A stretch of 64,000 nt of DNA from Bacillota bacterium (GCA_023436245.1 JAEZJZ010000020.1:41365-105364); one strand, 5' to 3'; shown: positions 54,790-63,707, numbered from the stretch's first letter. Notes: a model not told the origin generated them from the letters alone. Numbers and translations: made by a program.

Positions 54790-56274
54790 CTAGAACTCGT
54801 CACCCTGGAACCCGGTGCTGCTGGAACTGATGTTCCGCTTGGCTGCCTGCTCCATGGCGGTGTCCCCGGGGTTGTTGTACCCGGTTTGCTGCGAAGCGGT
54901 GTAGCCTTGGTTCCCCAACTGGTTGCTGTACTGGCTGCCATACCCATAGCCGGTTCCGGCATAGCCTTGAGAATTGGTTGTGGTTCCGTAACCGTACTGG
55001 CCTGGGGTCTGCTGGCCGCGATGATCGGCCTGCATCACGGAGGACATGCCGCCCATGCCGCCCTGCATGCTCTGCTCACTGCCGGTGGTACCGATATCCC
55101 GAGTGGCGTTCTGGTTGTAGGAACCAAACTGGTTGCTGGTGCCATAACCACTGCCGTAGTTGCCGCCACCATACTGGTTCTGGCCATACCCATACTGGTT
55201 GCCGCCGGTGCTCTGACCGTAGCCACCTGGGTTATTGTAGTTGTGATCGGCTTGCATCACGGAGGACATGCCGCCCATTCCGCCCTGCATGCTCTGCTCA
55301 CTGCCGGTGGTACCGATGTCACGGGTGGCGTTCTGGTTGTAGGAGCCAAACTGGTTGGCGCTGGTACCATAACCACTGCCATAGTTACTGCCACCATATT
55401 GGTTCTGTCCATACCCGTACTGGTTGCCGCCGGTGTACTGGCCATAGCTACCCTGGTTGTTGTAATTGCGGTCGGCCTGCATCATGGAGGACATGCCGCC
55501 CATTCCGCCCTGCATGCTCTGCTCACTGCCGGTGGTGCCGATGTCACGAGTGGCGTTCTGGTTGTAGGAACCAAACTGGTTGCTGGTGCCATAACCACAG
55601 CCATAGTTGCTGCCACCATACTGGTTCTGTCCATGCCCATACTGGTTGCCGCCGGTGTACTGGCCGTAGCTACCCTGGTTGTTGTAATTGCGGTCGGCCT
55701 GCATCACGGAAGACATGCCACCCATTCCGCCCCGCATGTACTGCTCGGTGCCGGTGGTGCCGATGTCACGAGTGGCGTTCTGGTTGTAGGAACCAAACTG
55801 GTTGGCGCTGGTGCCATAGTTTCCGGAACTGAACTGGTTTTGGCCATACTGGGGGCCGCCATAATTCTGCCGGTAAGCGCCCTGATTGTTGTAGTTGCGG
55901 TCGGCCTGCATCACGGAAGACATGCCGCCCATTCCGCCCTGCATGTACTGCTCAGTGCGAGTGGTGCCGATGTCTCCAGTGGCGTTCTGGCTGTAGGAAC
56001 CAAACTGGTTGCCGCCGGTACCGTAGTTTCCAGAACCGTACTGGTTCTGACCGTACTGGGAGCCACCATAGTTCTGCCGGTAATTGCCCTGGTTGTTGAA
56101 GTTACGGTCGGCTTGCATCATGTTGGACATCCCGCCCATGCTGCCCTGCATCATCTGTTCGCTGCGGGTAGTGCCGATGTTCTGGTTGAAGTTGTTCCCC
56201 TGCTGCTGGTTGTAACCACCGCCACCATAATACTGCGGTATGCGCAGGCCTCGTTCGTCGAAATTTCCGTACAT
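54790..56274 (-). CDS. Gly/Asn/Gln/Tyr/Met-rich tandem repeat protein, unknown
   Basis: 494 residues from MYGNFDERGLRIPQYYGGGG at 56274 (GGAGGTGG upstream). Residues 33-418 hold six units beginning IGTT: five full (69, 69, 74, 75, 74 residues) and one of 25. Each has a helical-looking start EQxMQGGMGGMSSVMQADRN, then a prion-like stretch rich in NQYGxGQNQYGG and a QFGSYNQNATRD end. The tail (DTAMEQAAKRN...TGFQGDEF) is distinct. No signal peptide or TM segment. Between repeats most base changes are silent in this frame (TAC/TAT, GGC/GGA, CAG/CAA), which argues it is the coding strand. It may form a coat, matrix or condensate; this is inference. Confidence 0.75.
   Translation of the reverse strand: MYGNFDERGLRIPQYYGGGGYNQQQGNNFNQNIGTTRSEQMMQGSMGGMSNMMQADRNFNNQGNYRQNYGGSQYGQNQYGSGNYGTGGNQFGSYSQNATGDIGTTRTEQYMQGGMGGMSSVMQADRNYNNQGAYRQNYGGPQYGQNQFSSGNYGTSANQFGSYNQNATRDIGTTGTEQYMRGGMGGMSSVMQADRNYNNQGSYGQYTGGNQYGHGQNQYGGSNYGCGYGTSNQFGSYNQNATRDIGTTGSEQSMQGGMGGMSSMMQADRNYNNQGSYGQYTGGNQYGYGQNQYGGSNYGSGYGTSANQFGSYNQNATRDIGTTGSEQSMQGGMGGMSSVMQADHNYNNPGGYGQSTGGNQYGYGQNQYGGGNYGSGYGTSNQFGSYNQNATRDIGTTGSEQSMQGGMGGMSSVMQADHRGQQTPGQYGYGTTTNSQGYAGTGYGYGSQYSNQLGNQGYTASQQTGYNNPGDTAMEQAAKRNISSSSTGFQGDEF
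55021..56178 (-). repeat. Tandem repeat array, about 207-225 bp units
   Basis: Five full units and one partial encode the repeats above. Units 3-5 are longest and most alike, and units 1-2 lack the inserted GYGQ piece, which points to recent duplication at the downstream side. Confidence 0.85.
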
Positions 56275-56382
56275 CTTTCCACCTCCATGTGATTTGGGTG
56301 CTGCGCGCGAGCGCGACTGCACCGATCCACACGTAATATTTCCACTTTCCATGCCTGGCATGTGTTGTCATTGCAGAAGAAA

Positions 56383-56407
56383 ACCGCCCAGCAGGATGCT
56401 TGGCGGT
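56383..56407 (-). terminator. Terminator of the methyltransferase gene
   Basis: ACCGCCAAGCA and TGCTGGGCGGT arms on the minus strand (one mismatch), followed by TTTTCTTCT. Ten bases after the stop at 56417. Confidence 0.85.
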
Positions 56408-56416
56408 GTCGGTGGG

Positions 56417-57148
56417 TTATTCAACTCTCTGGGCCACGCAAATGGTGTGGAAGGTCTCCTTAGACCATTCCTCCCCCTGGTAGGAGCCGTAGAAGGTAAC
56501 CTCATGGAACCCAGCGCGGGTGAGCAGATGCTGAAGCTCGCTCCGACGCAGCGGATAAAGCCTGACCTCGCTGTCCAACGCGGAACCAGTGGACGTACTG
56601 AGGCGGGTCACAAAGTCAATCAAGCCATCGTCCCGTTCTCGATACGAGCGATCCAGTCGATTTCCCTGTTTGCCAGCGAGAGTCGGCAACTGTTGGATTT
56701 TCTGGTCGAGCACACGGTCATAATTCACGATCTGAGCGATCATCACACCAGCTGTGCGCAGCGCTCGCTGACATCTCTGCAGGAAGGCTGACAGGTCCTG
56801 TTGGTCATGCAGGTGCACCAAGGTGTTTCCGAGGCAAAGCAGAGCTCCGACGTCCCTGGCGTAGGTCACGGCATCCCGCATGTCGGCGACACTGAAGGTT
56901 ACGTGCGAGGAGTGGTCAGCGACCGGTGCGGACTGCGCGACTGCGATCATCCGCTCGGAGAGATCGACCCCCCAGACGTCGTAACCATCAGCAGACAGCG
57001 TCCGTGCCAACGCGCCAGTACTGCACCCGAGATCGATGATCCGGCAGGGTGCCGGTGGTAGCTTGCCCCGCACAAATGCCACCTGCGCAGGAGATAAGGG
57101 GAAGACGTCATCGTAGACGGCAGCAAGTGTCTCGTAGAAATCAGCCAT
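56417..57148 (-). CDS. Class I SAM-dependent methyltransferase
   Basis: 243 residues; GAAGGAG precedes the ATG. Motif I is RIIDLGCSTGALARTLSADG, motif II VWGVDLSERMIAVAQ and motif III ALLCLGNTLVHLHDQQDL; the acceptor region VMIAQIVNYDRVLD is typical of small-molecule methyltransferases of the UbiE/Tam kind. Substrate unknown. It ends with its own terminator before the repeat protein gene. Confidence 0.88.
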   Translation of the reverse strand: MADFYETLAAVYDDVFPLSPAQVAFVRGKLPPAPCRIIDLGCSTGALARTLSADGYDVWGVDLSERMIAVAQSAPVADHSSHVTFSVADMRDAVTYARDVGALLCLGNTLVHLHDQQDLSAFLQRCQRALRTAGVMIAQIVNYDRVLDQKIQQLPTLAGKQGNRLDRSYRERDDGLIDFVTRLSTSTGSALDSEVRLYPLRRSELQHLLTRAGFHEVTFYGSYQGEEWSKETFHTICVAQRVE

Positions 57149-57230
57149 GTGAACACACTCCTTCTATCCTTGGTTCAGCTGGACGGCTTCAGCGAAGTTG
57201 GATGACAGAAACTCTGGTTCAGTTTGTGCT

Positions 57231-57362
57231 CCGTAGCGGCTCGGCATGCCGAGCCAATCCCGGCACCACAGCATGCTGTGGTGCTACGATCCCAGGGAAA
57301 AGGAACTTTCCAAACGCTCTCGCATGCTGCGGGGGCTACGGTGGGAGGAAAGCGACTGTCTA
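57231..57362. repeat. Palindromic repeat family 4, copy D
   Basis: GGCTCGGCATGCCGAGCC (57239-57256) is identical to copy C; the second palindrome (57263-57284) has its CATG core with arms changed to GCACCACAG/CTGTGGTGC. The tail AAACGCTCTCGCAT and a second CTACGGTGGGAGGAAAGC follow, so part of the element is duplicated. With the two items below it fills the 57149-57581 gap. Confidence 0.75.
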
Positions 57363-57478
57363 AGTGGTTCGGGGCGGAGTGCAAGCGGTACGGCATACAC
57401 TGCAAGATGAGTGCAGCCAATGCGGAGATTCGGCGCGCTGCTGGCGGACGCCAGCTCAGCCTGTTCGAGCCGGAGTGA
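57362..57478 (+). pseudogene. Unrecognised 3' gene remnant
   Basis: The frame reads KWFGAECKRYGIHCKMSAAN, then AEIRRAAGGRQLSLFEPE and stops. It has a C-terminal QLSLF-type end common in bacterial DNA-related enzymes and normal coding bias, but no start of its own: the upstream side is family 4 repeat. Most likely the tail of a deleted gene. I could not name it. Confidence 0.4.
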
Positions 57479-57485
57479 GGAAGTC

Positions 57486-57536
57486 TGTCCCCAATTATTC
57501 AAAGTGAATAATCGAGAACCGTCCCCAATTATTCAC
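57486..57536. repeat. REP-like element related to family 1
   Basis: GTCCCCAATTATTC occurs twice in the same direction (57488 and 57521), enclosing GTGAATAATC, so alternative hairpins are possible. The GGGGACGGTTCTCGATTATT form on the minus strand is typical of REP elements of transposases in Bacillota. Confidence 0.6.
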
Positions 57537-57540
57537 CAAA

Positions 57541-57565
57541 AAAGTGGCCGCGAAGCGGCCACTTT
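57541..57565 (-). terminator. nrdJ terminator
   Basis: AAAGTGGCCGC and GCGGCCACTTT arms, loop TTC, with TTTTTTGG on the minus strand, 17 bp after the nrdJ stop. Confidence 0.92.
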
Positions 57566-57581
57566 CGTTATCTGATTCGGC

Positions 57582-59819
57582 CTAGCCGCACTTGGAGTAG
57601 CCGCAGTTGGCGCAGGTGATGCAACCGTTTTGCGGCACCACCACCCCGCCGCAGTCCGGACAGATGAGCAGTGACTGGGGTCCCTTGACCACGTTCAGAT
57701 CGAACTTGACGCTGCCTTTGACCACCTTCTCGATCGTCTTGCCAATCGCGTCCGGGCAACTGAGCACCCAAGTCTCCGGATCGACGATGCAGCCGACGCA
57801 GCGAATGCCCTTCACCTGGTCCAAAATGGCGTCCACATCCACGCCTGCGCGCAGGGCAAGGCTGATCAAGCGACTGACCGCGTCGGACAGAGAGGAGCAG
57901 CCTTCTTCACCTGTGTTGGTGAACACTTCGCAGATGCCGTTTTCGTCGGAGTTGACGGTGACGTAGAGCTTGCCGCAACCGCCGATCTTGTACTTCTTGG
58001 TAATGCCAAAGGTCTCATCCGGCCGCGGGCGCGGCTTGATGGGGCCGACAGACGCGACGGCCTCCTGACGAGTCGCGGCTGCTTCTTCCATGGCGGGCGT
58101 GGCATTGCCGGTGGACAGCACCTGGAACTGGCGGCTGCCGTCACGGTAGATGGTTACACCCTTGCAGCCCAGCTCGAAGGCCAGCTTGAACACCTCGGCC
58201 ACATCTTCCTGGGTGGCCTCGTTGGCGAAGTTGACGGTCTTGGAGACGGCGTTGTCGGTGTACTCCTGGAAGGCGGCTTGAATGCGCACATGCCAGGACG
58301 GGGAGACATCGTGGGCCACCACGAAGACCTGCTGCACATCCTCCGGAACTGCTTCCAGACCGTGTATCCCGCCACGCTCGGCGATCTGCTTCATCAGCTC
58401 AGCGCTGTAGAAGCCGCGCTCACGGGCCACTCGCTCAAACAACGGATGTACTTCCACTAGACGGTCGTCATCCAGAATATGGCGCTGGAAGCAGACAGCG
58501 AACAGCGGTTCAATTCCGCTGGACGCACCAGCGATGATGCTGATGGTGCCGGTCGGGGCGATGGTGCTGACGGTGGCATTGCGCACCCGCATTCCGTCCG
58601 GTTGATCATAGATAGAGCCAGCGAAATTAGGGAAGACGCCCCGCTCTTCGGCCAGTTTAGCCGAAGCCAGCTTCGCCTCGCGATCGAGGAAGCCCATCAA
58701 CTCGCGTGCGGTGGTCACGGCAGCCTCAGAGTTGTAGGCGATGCCCAGTTGAATGAGCAAGTCTGCGAAACCCATCACCCCGAGACCGATCTTGCGATTG
58801 CCCTTGGCCATCTGCTCGATGGCGGGCAGAGGATAGTTGTTGGCATCGATCACGTTGTCTAGGAAACGCACAGACAAGCCGATCAACTGGCGGATCCGCT
58901 GATAGTCGATGGCAGGATTGGGCCCGGCAGTGACCATATGTGCCAAATTGAGCGAACCGAGATTGCAGGCCTCATAGGGCAACAGCGGCTGCTCGCCGCA
59001 GGGGTTCGTGCTCTCAATCTCTCCCAGCAGAGGGGTCGGATTGAAGCGGTTCAGCCTGTCCAGGAAGACGATGCCCGGCTCGCCGTTTTTCCAGGCCATC
59101 TCCACGATCAGGTCGAACACCTCACGAGCCCGTTTAGTGCCAAGCACCCCGCCATCGCGCGGGTTGAGCAGTTCATACTCAGTGTCCTCCAGCACAGCCT
59201 GCATGAAGCGCTCGGTGATGCCGACTGACAGGTTAAAGTTGGTCAGTTCATTGGTATCAGCCTTGGCCTTGATGAACTCAATGATGTCGGGATGGTCAAC
59301 GCGCAGAATGCCCATGTTAGCACCACGGCGAGTGCCGCCTTGCTTCACGGCATCGGTGGCCGCGTTGAACACGCGCAGGAAGGAGATCGGACCGCTGGCC
59401 ACGCCGCCCGTGGTCTGCACCATGTCATTTTTCGGGCGCAATCTCGAAAAAGAGAACCCGGTGCCTCCGCCGCTCTTATGGATCAGGGCAGCGTTCTTCA
59501 GACTCTCGAAGATGCTCTCCATGCTGTCCCCAACCGGCAGCACAAAGCAGGCGGCCAGTTGCTGCAACTCCCGGCCAGCGTTCATCAAGGTGGGCGAGTT
59601 CGGCAGGAAATCCAGATTGACCATCATCTGATAGAATTCCTCTGCCATTTGTGCCGTCTGCTCAGGCGACTGCCCATAGTGGGTCGCCTCCACAGCGGCA
59701 ATATTGTCAGCCACGCGGCGGAATAGGTCCTCCGGTTTCTCTATAATTTGTCCGTTCTCTTTTCTCAGGTAGCGCCGTTCCAGCACAGTCACGGCATTCT
59801 GCGTCAAGTTCACTGCCAA
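57582..59819 (-). CDS. nrdJ: Class II (adenosylcobalamin-dependent) ribonucleotide reductase
   Basis: 745 residues; TTG at 59819 or GTG two codons on, after GGGGAGGTAAC. The active-site NxCxE is in STNPCGEQPL (Asn, thiyl Cys, Glu). The redox Cys pair lies in QLAACFVLP and EACNLGSLNL. The phosphate loop is STIAPTGTISII. The C-terminal tail has CPDCGG and GCITCANCGYSKCG, zinc-ribbon-like cysteines that shuttle electrons. It makes deoxyribonucleotides with or without oxygen, using B12. Candidate NrdR boxes are upstream; no cobalamin riboswitch is seen. Confidence 0.95.
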   Translation of the reverse strand: MAVNLTQNAVTVLERRYLRKENGQIIEKPEDLFRRVADNIAAVEATHYGQSPEQTAQMAEEFYQMMVNLDFLPNSPTLMNAGRELQQLAACFVLPVGDSMESIFESLKNAALIHKSGGGTGFSFSRLRPKNDMVQTTGGVASGPISFLRVFNAATDAVKQGGTRRGANMGILRVDHPDIIEFIKAKADTNELTNFNLSVGITERFMQAVLEDTEYELLNPRDGGVLGTKRAREVFDLIVEMAWKNGEPGIVFLDRLNRFNPTPLLGEIESTNPCGEQPLLPYEACNLGSLNLAHMVTAGPNPAIDYQRIRQLIGLSVRFLDNVIDANNYPLPAIEQMAKGNRKIGLGVMGFADLLIQLGIAYNSEAAVTTARELMGFLDREAKLASAKLAEERGVFPNFAGSIYDQPDGMRVRNATVSTIAPTGTISIIAGASSGIEPLFAVCFQRHILDDDRLVEVHPLFERVARERGFYSAELMKQIAERGGIHGLEAVPEDVQQVFVVAHDVSPSWHVRIQAAFQEYTDNAVSKTVNFANEATQEDVAEVFKLAFELGCKGVTIYRDGSRQFQVLSTGNATPAMEEAAATRQEAVASVGPIKPRPRPDETFGITKKYKIGGCGKLYVTVNSDENGICEVFTNTGEEGCSSLSDAVSRLISLALRAGVDVDAILDQVKGIRCVGCIVDPETWVLSCPDAIGKTIEKVVKGSVKFDLNVVKGPQSLLICPDCGGVVVPQNGCITCANCGYSKCG

Positions 59820-59835
59820 GTTACCTCCCCATCAT

Positions 59836-59881
59836 CACTATCTGTAGCGTGCTATCGCTGCACGTAGCCTAGATATAGTGT
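59836..59881 (-). promoter_or_regulatory. Tandem NrdR boxes
   Basis: On the minus strand ACACTATATCTAGGC (59881-59867) fits the NrdR consensus ACACWATATATWGT; a weaker ACGCTACAGATAGTG (59850-59836) lies exactly 31 bp away, one of the spacings NrdR uses. They lie 17-62 bp before nrdJ. Confidence 0.55.
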
Positions 59882-60044
59882 TTTCGACGGCTTCAGGCGA
59901 TTCCCTGCCGAACACTCTGGATCCACAGGAAAAATCCCTGGGACAACGAACCGGCAGCCTGTCCCAGAGCAGCGCTTGCATATCTGCGTCAATTGCGGTT
60001 TAGTAGATCTAGCGCTGCGAAGTGCAGTTGGGAGGCTGGCAAGC

Positions 60045-61208
60045 ATGGACAAGAGGGTAGCAATCGCTGCCTGTGCAGATTATCAGGCGGAGCATCTCGA
60101 TCGAGCCTTGACGGAGGCGCTCGCGCCGCTCGGCGGGATGGGCAAATTCGTGCAGCCGGGACAGCGGGTGTTTCTGAAGTGCAACCTGCTGCTGAAGCGG
60201 AGGCCGGAGACGGCGACCACCACTCACCCGGCGCTGGTCGCTGCGGTGGTGCGTCAGGTACAACAGGCCGGAGGAACTGCCATCTTGGGCGACAGTCCCG
60301 GAGGCCCCTTCACCCCGAAGGCTTTGCAGGGGGTCTATGATCTGTGCGGTCTGACCAAAGTAGCCGAGGAGACCGGCTGTGAGCTGAACTTCGACTGCGA
60401 GGGCACAGAAGTCCATTTCCCGGAGGCCCGTACGGCGCAACATGTCCCCTTGATTAGGGCCGCTTATGAGGCAGATGTGTTGATCAACCTGCCGAAGTTG
60501 AAGACGCACGGCATCACGCTGATCACGGCCGGGGTGAAGAATCTGTTTGGATTGATTCCAGGGCTAACCAAGATCGAGTACCACCTACGCCTGCCGGACC
60601 ATCAGGACTTCAGCAACTTCCTGGTAGATCTCTGCCAGCAAGTGCAACCCGATCTGACCATCATGGATGCCGTGGTGGGCATGGAGGGCCACGGGCCATC
60701 CGGCGGCAACCCGATTCAGGTGGGGGCCGTCGTAGCCAGCACCAACCCGTTCGCTCATGACGTGGTGGCTGCCACGCTGGCTGGCGTGGATCCCGAGCAG
60801 GTGACTACGATTGCTGCGACCAAGAAGCTGGGGCTGCACAGCGGCAAGCTGGAGGATGTAGAGCTGATCGGCTCGTTGGCTGGCCTCTGCCGCCGCTTTG
60901 ACACGCCGAAGCTGATGGTCAGGGTGGACTTCCTTTCCTGGGTACTGCCCAAGGGAGTGGCTGACCGCATCGCCCGCTGGGCTAGTCCCCGTCCGGTATT
61001 CATCCCGGAGATGTGTGCTGGCTGTGGCGTCTGCGTCAACAGCTGCCCGCCCAAGGCGCTACAGGCGGAAAGCTATCCACCGCAAATCGACCTCAACAAG
61101 TGCATCCGCTGCTTCTGTTGTCAGGAGCTCTGCCCGGTAAAGGCAATCAAAGTGCATCAGCCCGGCGTGGCTCGCCTCTTCTTCGGACGAAGAGGGCGCA
61201 AACACTGA
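60045..61208 (+). CDS. DUF362 protein with C-terminal 2[4Fe-4S] ferredoxin domain
   Basis: 387 residues from MDKRVAIAACADYQAEHLDR at 60045, GGGAGG nine bases upstream. Residues ~20-300 are the DUF362 domain (VFLKCNLLLKRRPETATTTH; INLPKLKTHGITLITAGVKN; LTIMDAVVGMEGHGPSGGNP). The C terminus has two clusters, CAGCGVCVNSCPPKA and CIRCFCCQELCPVKA. Cytoplasmic; role unknown, possibly electron transfer or a redox-linked enzyme. The M42 peptidase follows 63 bp later. Confidence 0.85.
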   Translation: MDKRVAIAACADYQAEHLDRALTEALAPLGGMGKFVQPGQRVFLKCNLLLKRRPETATTTHPALVAAVVRQVQQAGGTAILGDSPGGPFTPKALQGVYDLCGLTKVAEETGCELNFDCEGTEVHFPEARTAQHVPLIRAAYEADVLINLPKLKTHGITLITAGVKNLFGLIPGLTKIEYHLRLPDHQDFSNFLVDLCQQVQPDLTIMDAVVGMEGHGPSGGNPIQVGAVVASTNPFAHDVVAATLAGVDPEQVTTIAATKKLGLHSGKLEDVELIGSLAGLCRRFDTPKLMVRVDFLSWVLPKGVADRIARWASPRPVFIPEMCAGCGVCVNSCPPKALQAESYPPQIDLNKCIRCFCCQELCPVKAIKVHQPGVARLFFGRRGRKH

Positions 61209-61271
61209 CCATTCCAACCAAGCTATGGTAAAATGGGAGCATGACTGCTGATCAAGTAAGGGGGTAACAGG

Positions 61272-62327
61272 ATGAAGAGTCAAGGTCTCAATCTAGATTA
61301 CATCATCGATCAACTGGTCAAGCTGTGTACCACTCCCAGCCCGACCGGGAACACACAGGCGATTACCGATTACCTGCAAGGCGAATTCACCAACCTCGGT
61401 CTCCACTGCCGTCGCACCAACAAGGGCGGCCTGCTGGCTACCATGCCGGGGCGTGACGACCAGCGGCAGCGTGTGCTCTCCGGGCACGTGGATACTCTGG
61501 GGGCGATGGTCAGTGAAATCAAGGGTAGCGGCCGCCTGAAGTTTGTCACCCTCGGCGGCTACATGATGCACGCAGTAGAGGGCGAACACGTCGTGGTCAG
61601 CACCGCCAGCGGTCGCCAGTTCACCGGAACCATCCTCTCCACCAAGGCCTCCACCCATGTCTTTGGGCAGGAAGCGCACAAGCTCGAACGCGTGGCTGAG
61701 AACATGGAAGTCAGGCTGGACGAGCGGGTGATGAACAAGGACGATGTGCAGAAGCTGAGCATCGCTGTCGGCGACTTCATCAGCCTAGACCCGCGCACCG
61801 AGTTCACCCCGAGCGGGTTCATCAAGTCTCGCCACCTGGATGACAAGGCCAGCGTCGCCGTGATGCTGGGCGTAGTCAAGTACTTCCAGGAGAACAATCT
61901 GCAGCCAGTGGCCACCACCCACTTCTTCATCACCAACTTCGAGGAAGTCGGGCACGGCGCTTCCTATGGCACACCCGAGCAGACGGTCGAGTTCATCGCC
62001 GTGGACATGGGCTGTGTGGGCAATGGTCTGGGCGGCAACGAGTATGCCGTTTCCATCTGCGCCAAGGATGGCGGCGGACCGTATGATCTCGGCATCAGGC
62101 GCCGTCTGGTGCGACTGGCTGAGCAGAACAACATCCCGTATGCCGTGGACATCTTCCCCTTCTACGGTTCCGATGCTGGTCCGGCTCTGCGCGCCGGCAA
62201 CGATATCCGCACCGGCTTGATCGGCCCTGGCGTGGATGCATCGCATGCCCACGAGCGCACCCATCAGGATGCGTTGCTGGCCACCGGTAACCTGATCGTG
62301 GCTTACCTGATGACCGGCGAAGAATAA
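61272..62327 (+). CDS. M42-family aminopeptidase (glutamyl/leucyl type)
   Basis: 351 residues. Metal site blocks: LSGHVDTLGAMV (His, Asp), SRHLDDKASVAVMLG (bridging Asp), FITNFEEVGHGASYG (catalytic Glu and ligand), VDMGCVG and ASHAHERTHQDA (His). These dodecameric enzymes trim N-terminal residues from peptides after the proteasome or ClpP. Probably co-transcribed with the DUF362 gene; a strong terminator follows. Confidence 0.92.
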   Translation: MKSQGLNLDYIIDQLVKLCTTPSPTGNTQAITDYLQGEFTNLGLHCRRTNKGGLLATMPGRDDQRQRVLSGHVDTLGAMVSEIKGSGRLKFVTLGGYMMHAVEGEHVVVSTASGRQFTGTILSTKASTHVFGQEAHKLERVAENMEVRLDERVMNKDDVQKLSIAVGDFISLDPRTEFTPSGFIKSRHLDDKASVAVMLGVVKYFQENNLQPVATTHFFITNFEEVGHGASYGTPEQTVEFIAVDMGCVGNGLGGNEYAVSICAKDGGGPYDLGIRRRLVRLAEQNNIPYAVDIFPFYGSDAGPALRAGNDIRTGLIGPGVDASHAHERTHQDALLATGNLIVAYLMTGEE

Positions 62328-62339
62328 TCCATGCAACAC

Positions 62340-62368
62340 AAAGGGCGCCTGCGCGGCGCCCTTTTCTC
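62340..62368. terminator. Bidirectional terminator
   Basis: AAGGGCGCC and GGCGCCCTT arms, followed by TTTCTC on the plus strand and TTTGTG on the minus, between the convergent M42 and fucosidase genes. Confidence 0.9.
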
Positions 62369-62390
62369 ATGCCGATGTGCTCGGCTCCAT

Positions 62391-63707
62391 TTATTCTGCG
62401 TCGCTGAGCTCCAGTTCCACCACCGTGTCAATCTGGTTAGGCAGGGGGTGCGTCAGGTGCTCCGGCCTGCCGAAGTTCAGGAACAGGCAGTTCGGGAAGT
62501 CCAGCGTGTTCCAAGGGCGAATCAGGCGCAACTCGGAGCCGTCCGCCAGCAGCCGGGCCCGCCGCACCCGCTGCTGCAGACCGAGCAGGCCGAGGGGGCC
62601 GATGCTGCCCTGCAGCACATGCGCGAACAGGCGGCGACCCCGTTGGGTGTAGTAACCCCACTCCGGCTTTGGCGGCTCCGCCAGACCGCAACCATAGATG
62701 CTCTCTCCGTTCTGCCGCATCCAAGCCCCGATCTCGCGCAGCAAGGCGAGGGATTCGCTCGGAATCTCTCCCTTGGCGTTCGGACCGACATTCAGGATCA
62801 GGTTGCCGTTCTTGCTGACACACTCCACCAGTTTGCGAATGATCAGCTGTGCCGACTTGAAGTTCCGGTCGGCGGCCGCGTAGCCCCAGTTGTCATTCAT
62901 GGTCACGCAAGCTTCCCAGGGCAGAGAGTTGCCGTCATGGTCGACGATGCCCGTCGGCGGCACAATCTGTTCCGGCGAGGCGAAGTCCCCGGCGTAGAAG
63001 TTCGGCTGCCGCTGCCGCATGCTGCCCGCGTTCTCCCCGCTGGCCTCCAGCCGGTTATCGACGATCACCTGCGGCTGCAGTTGCTTGACCATGCGCAGCA
63101 GCTCAGTCGCTCGCCACTTCTCCCCCGCCATCTGGTCGTAGGAGAAGTCAAACCAAAGGATGTCGATCTGCCCGTAGTTGGTACAGAGTTCGCGCACCTG
63201 CCCGTGCATGTATTCCAGGTAAGAAGCGAAGTCATGCTCCCGACCGCGATAGGCTTCGTTGTCGCGCATGGGATGGTGGCGATCCCCAAAGTGTGGATAG
63301 CCCGGGTGGTGCCAATCCAGCAGAGAATAGTAAAGGCCCACCTTCAGTCCAGCTGCCCGAAAAGCCTCAACGTACTCCCGCACCAAGTCTCGACCGGCGG
63401 GAGTATTTGTGGCCTTGTATTCAGTCAAGGCACTGTCAAACAGGCAGAACCCATCATGATGCTTGGCGGTCAGCACGGCGTACTTTGCACCGGCTGACTT
63501 TGCCGCGGCTGCCCAGGCCTTGGGGTCATAGCGCTCCGCCCGAAATTCGTGGAAGTACTGCTGGTAGTCCTCTCTACTCATCCGCTCGGTGCTGCGCACC
63601 CACTCGCCCCTGGCCGGGATAGCGTACAGCCCCCAATGAATGAACAGGCCAAACCGATCATTCCGGAACCACTCTGTTCGCTTGGTACGGTCCAAAACGA
63701 AATCCAT
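62391..63707 (-). CDS. Alpha-L-fucosidase (GH29)
   Basis: 438 residues from MDFVLDRTKRTEWFRNDRFG at 63707; an in-frame ATG at 63722 is the alternative. Family blocks: FGLFIHWGLYAIPARGEW, AKYAVLTAKHHDGFCLFDSA, KVGLYYSLLDWHHPGYPHFG and GQIDILWFDFSYDQM, whose last Asp is the expected nucleophile. No signal peptide, so cytoplasmic. It releases L-fucose from small glycans; no sugar operon lies in view on this side. Confidence 0.9.
   Translation of the reverse strand: MDFVLDRTKRTEWFRNDRFGLFIHWGLYAIPARGEWVRSTERMSREDYQQYFHEFRAERYDPKAWAAAAKSAGAKYAVLTAKHHDGFCLFDSALTEYKATNTPAGRDLVREYVEAFRAAGLKVGLYYSLLDWHHPGYPHFGDRHHPMRDNEAYRGREHDFASYLEYMHGQVRELCTNYGQIDILWFDFSYDQMAGEKWRATELLRMVKQLQPQVIVDNRLEASGENAGSMRQRQPNFYAGDFASPEQIVPPTGIVDHDGNSLPWEACVTMNDNWGYAAADRNFKSAQLIIRKLVECVSKNGNLILNVGPNAKGEIPSESLALLREIGAWMRQNGESIYGCGLAEPPKPEWGYYTQRGRRLFAHVLQGSIGPLGLLGLQQRVRRARLLADGSELRLIRPWNTLDFPNCLFLNFGRPEHLTHPLPNQIDTVVELELSDAE

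Noticed and set aside
55021..56178. Tandem repeats as a possible CRISPR array
   Set aside because: Units are ~210 bp, coding and without unique spacers or cas genes.
59820..59975. Cobalamin riboswitch ahead of nrdJ
   Set aside because: No B12-box-like sequence; the region is short and better explained by NrdR boxes.
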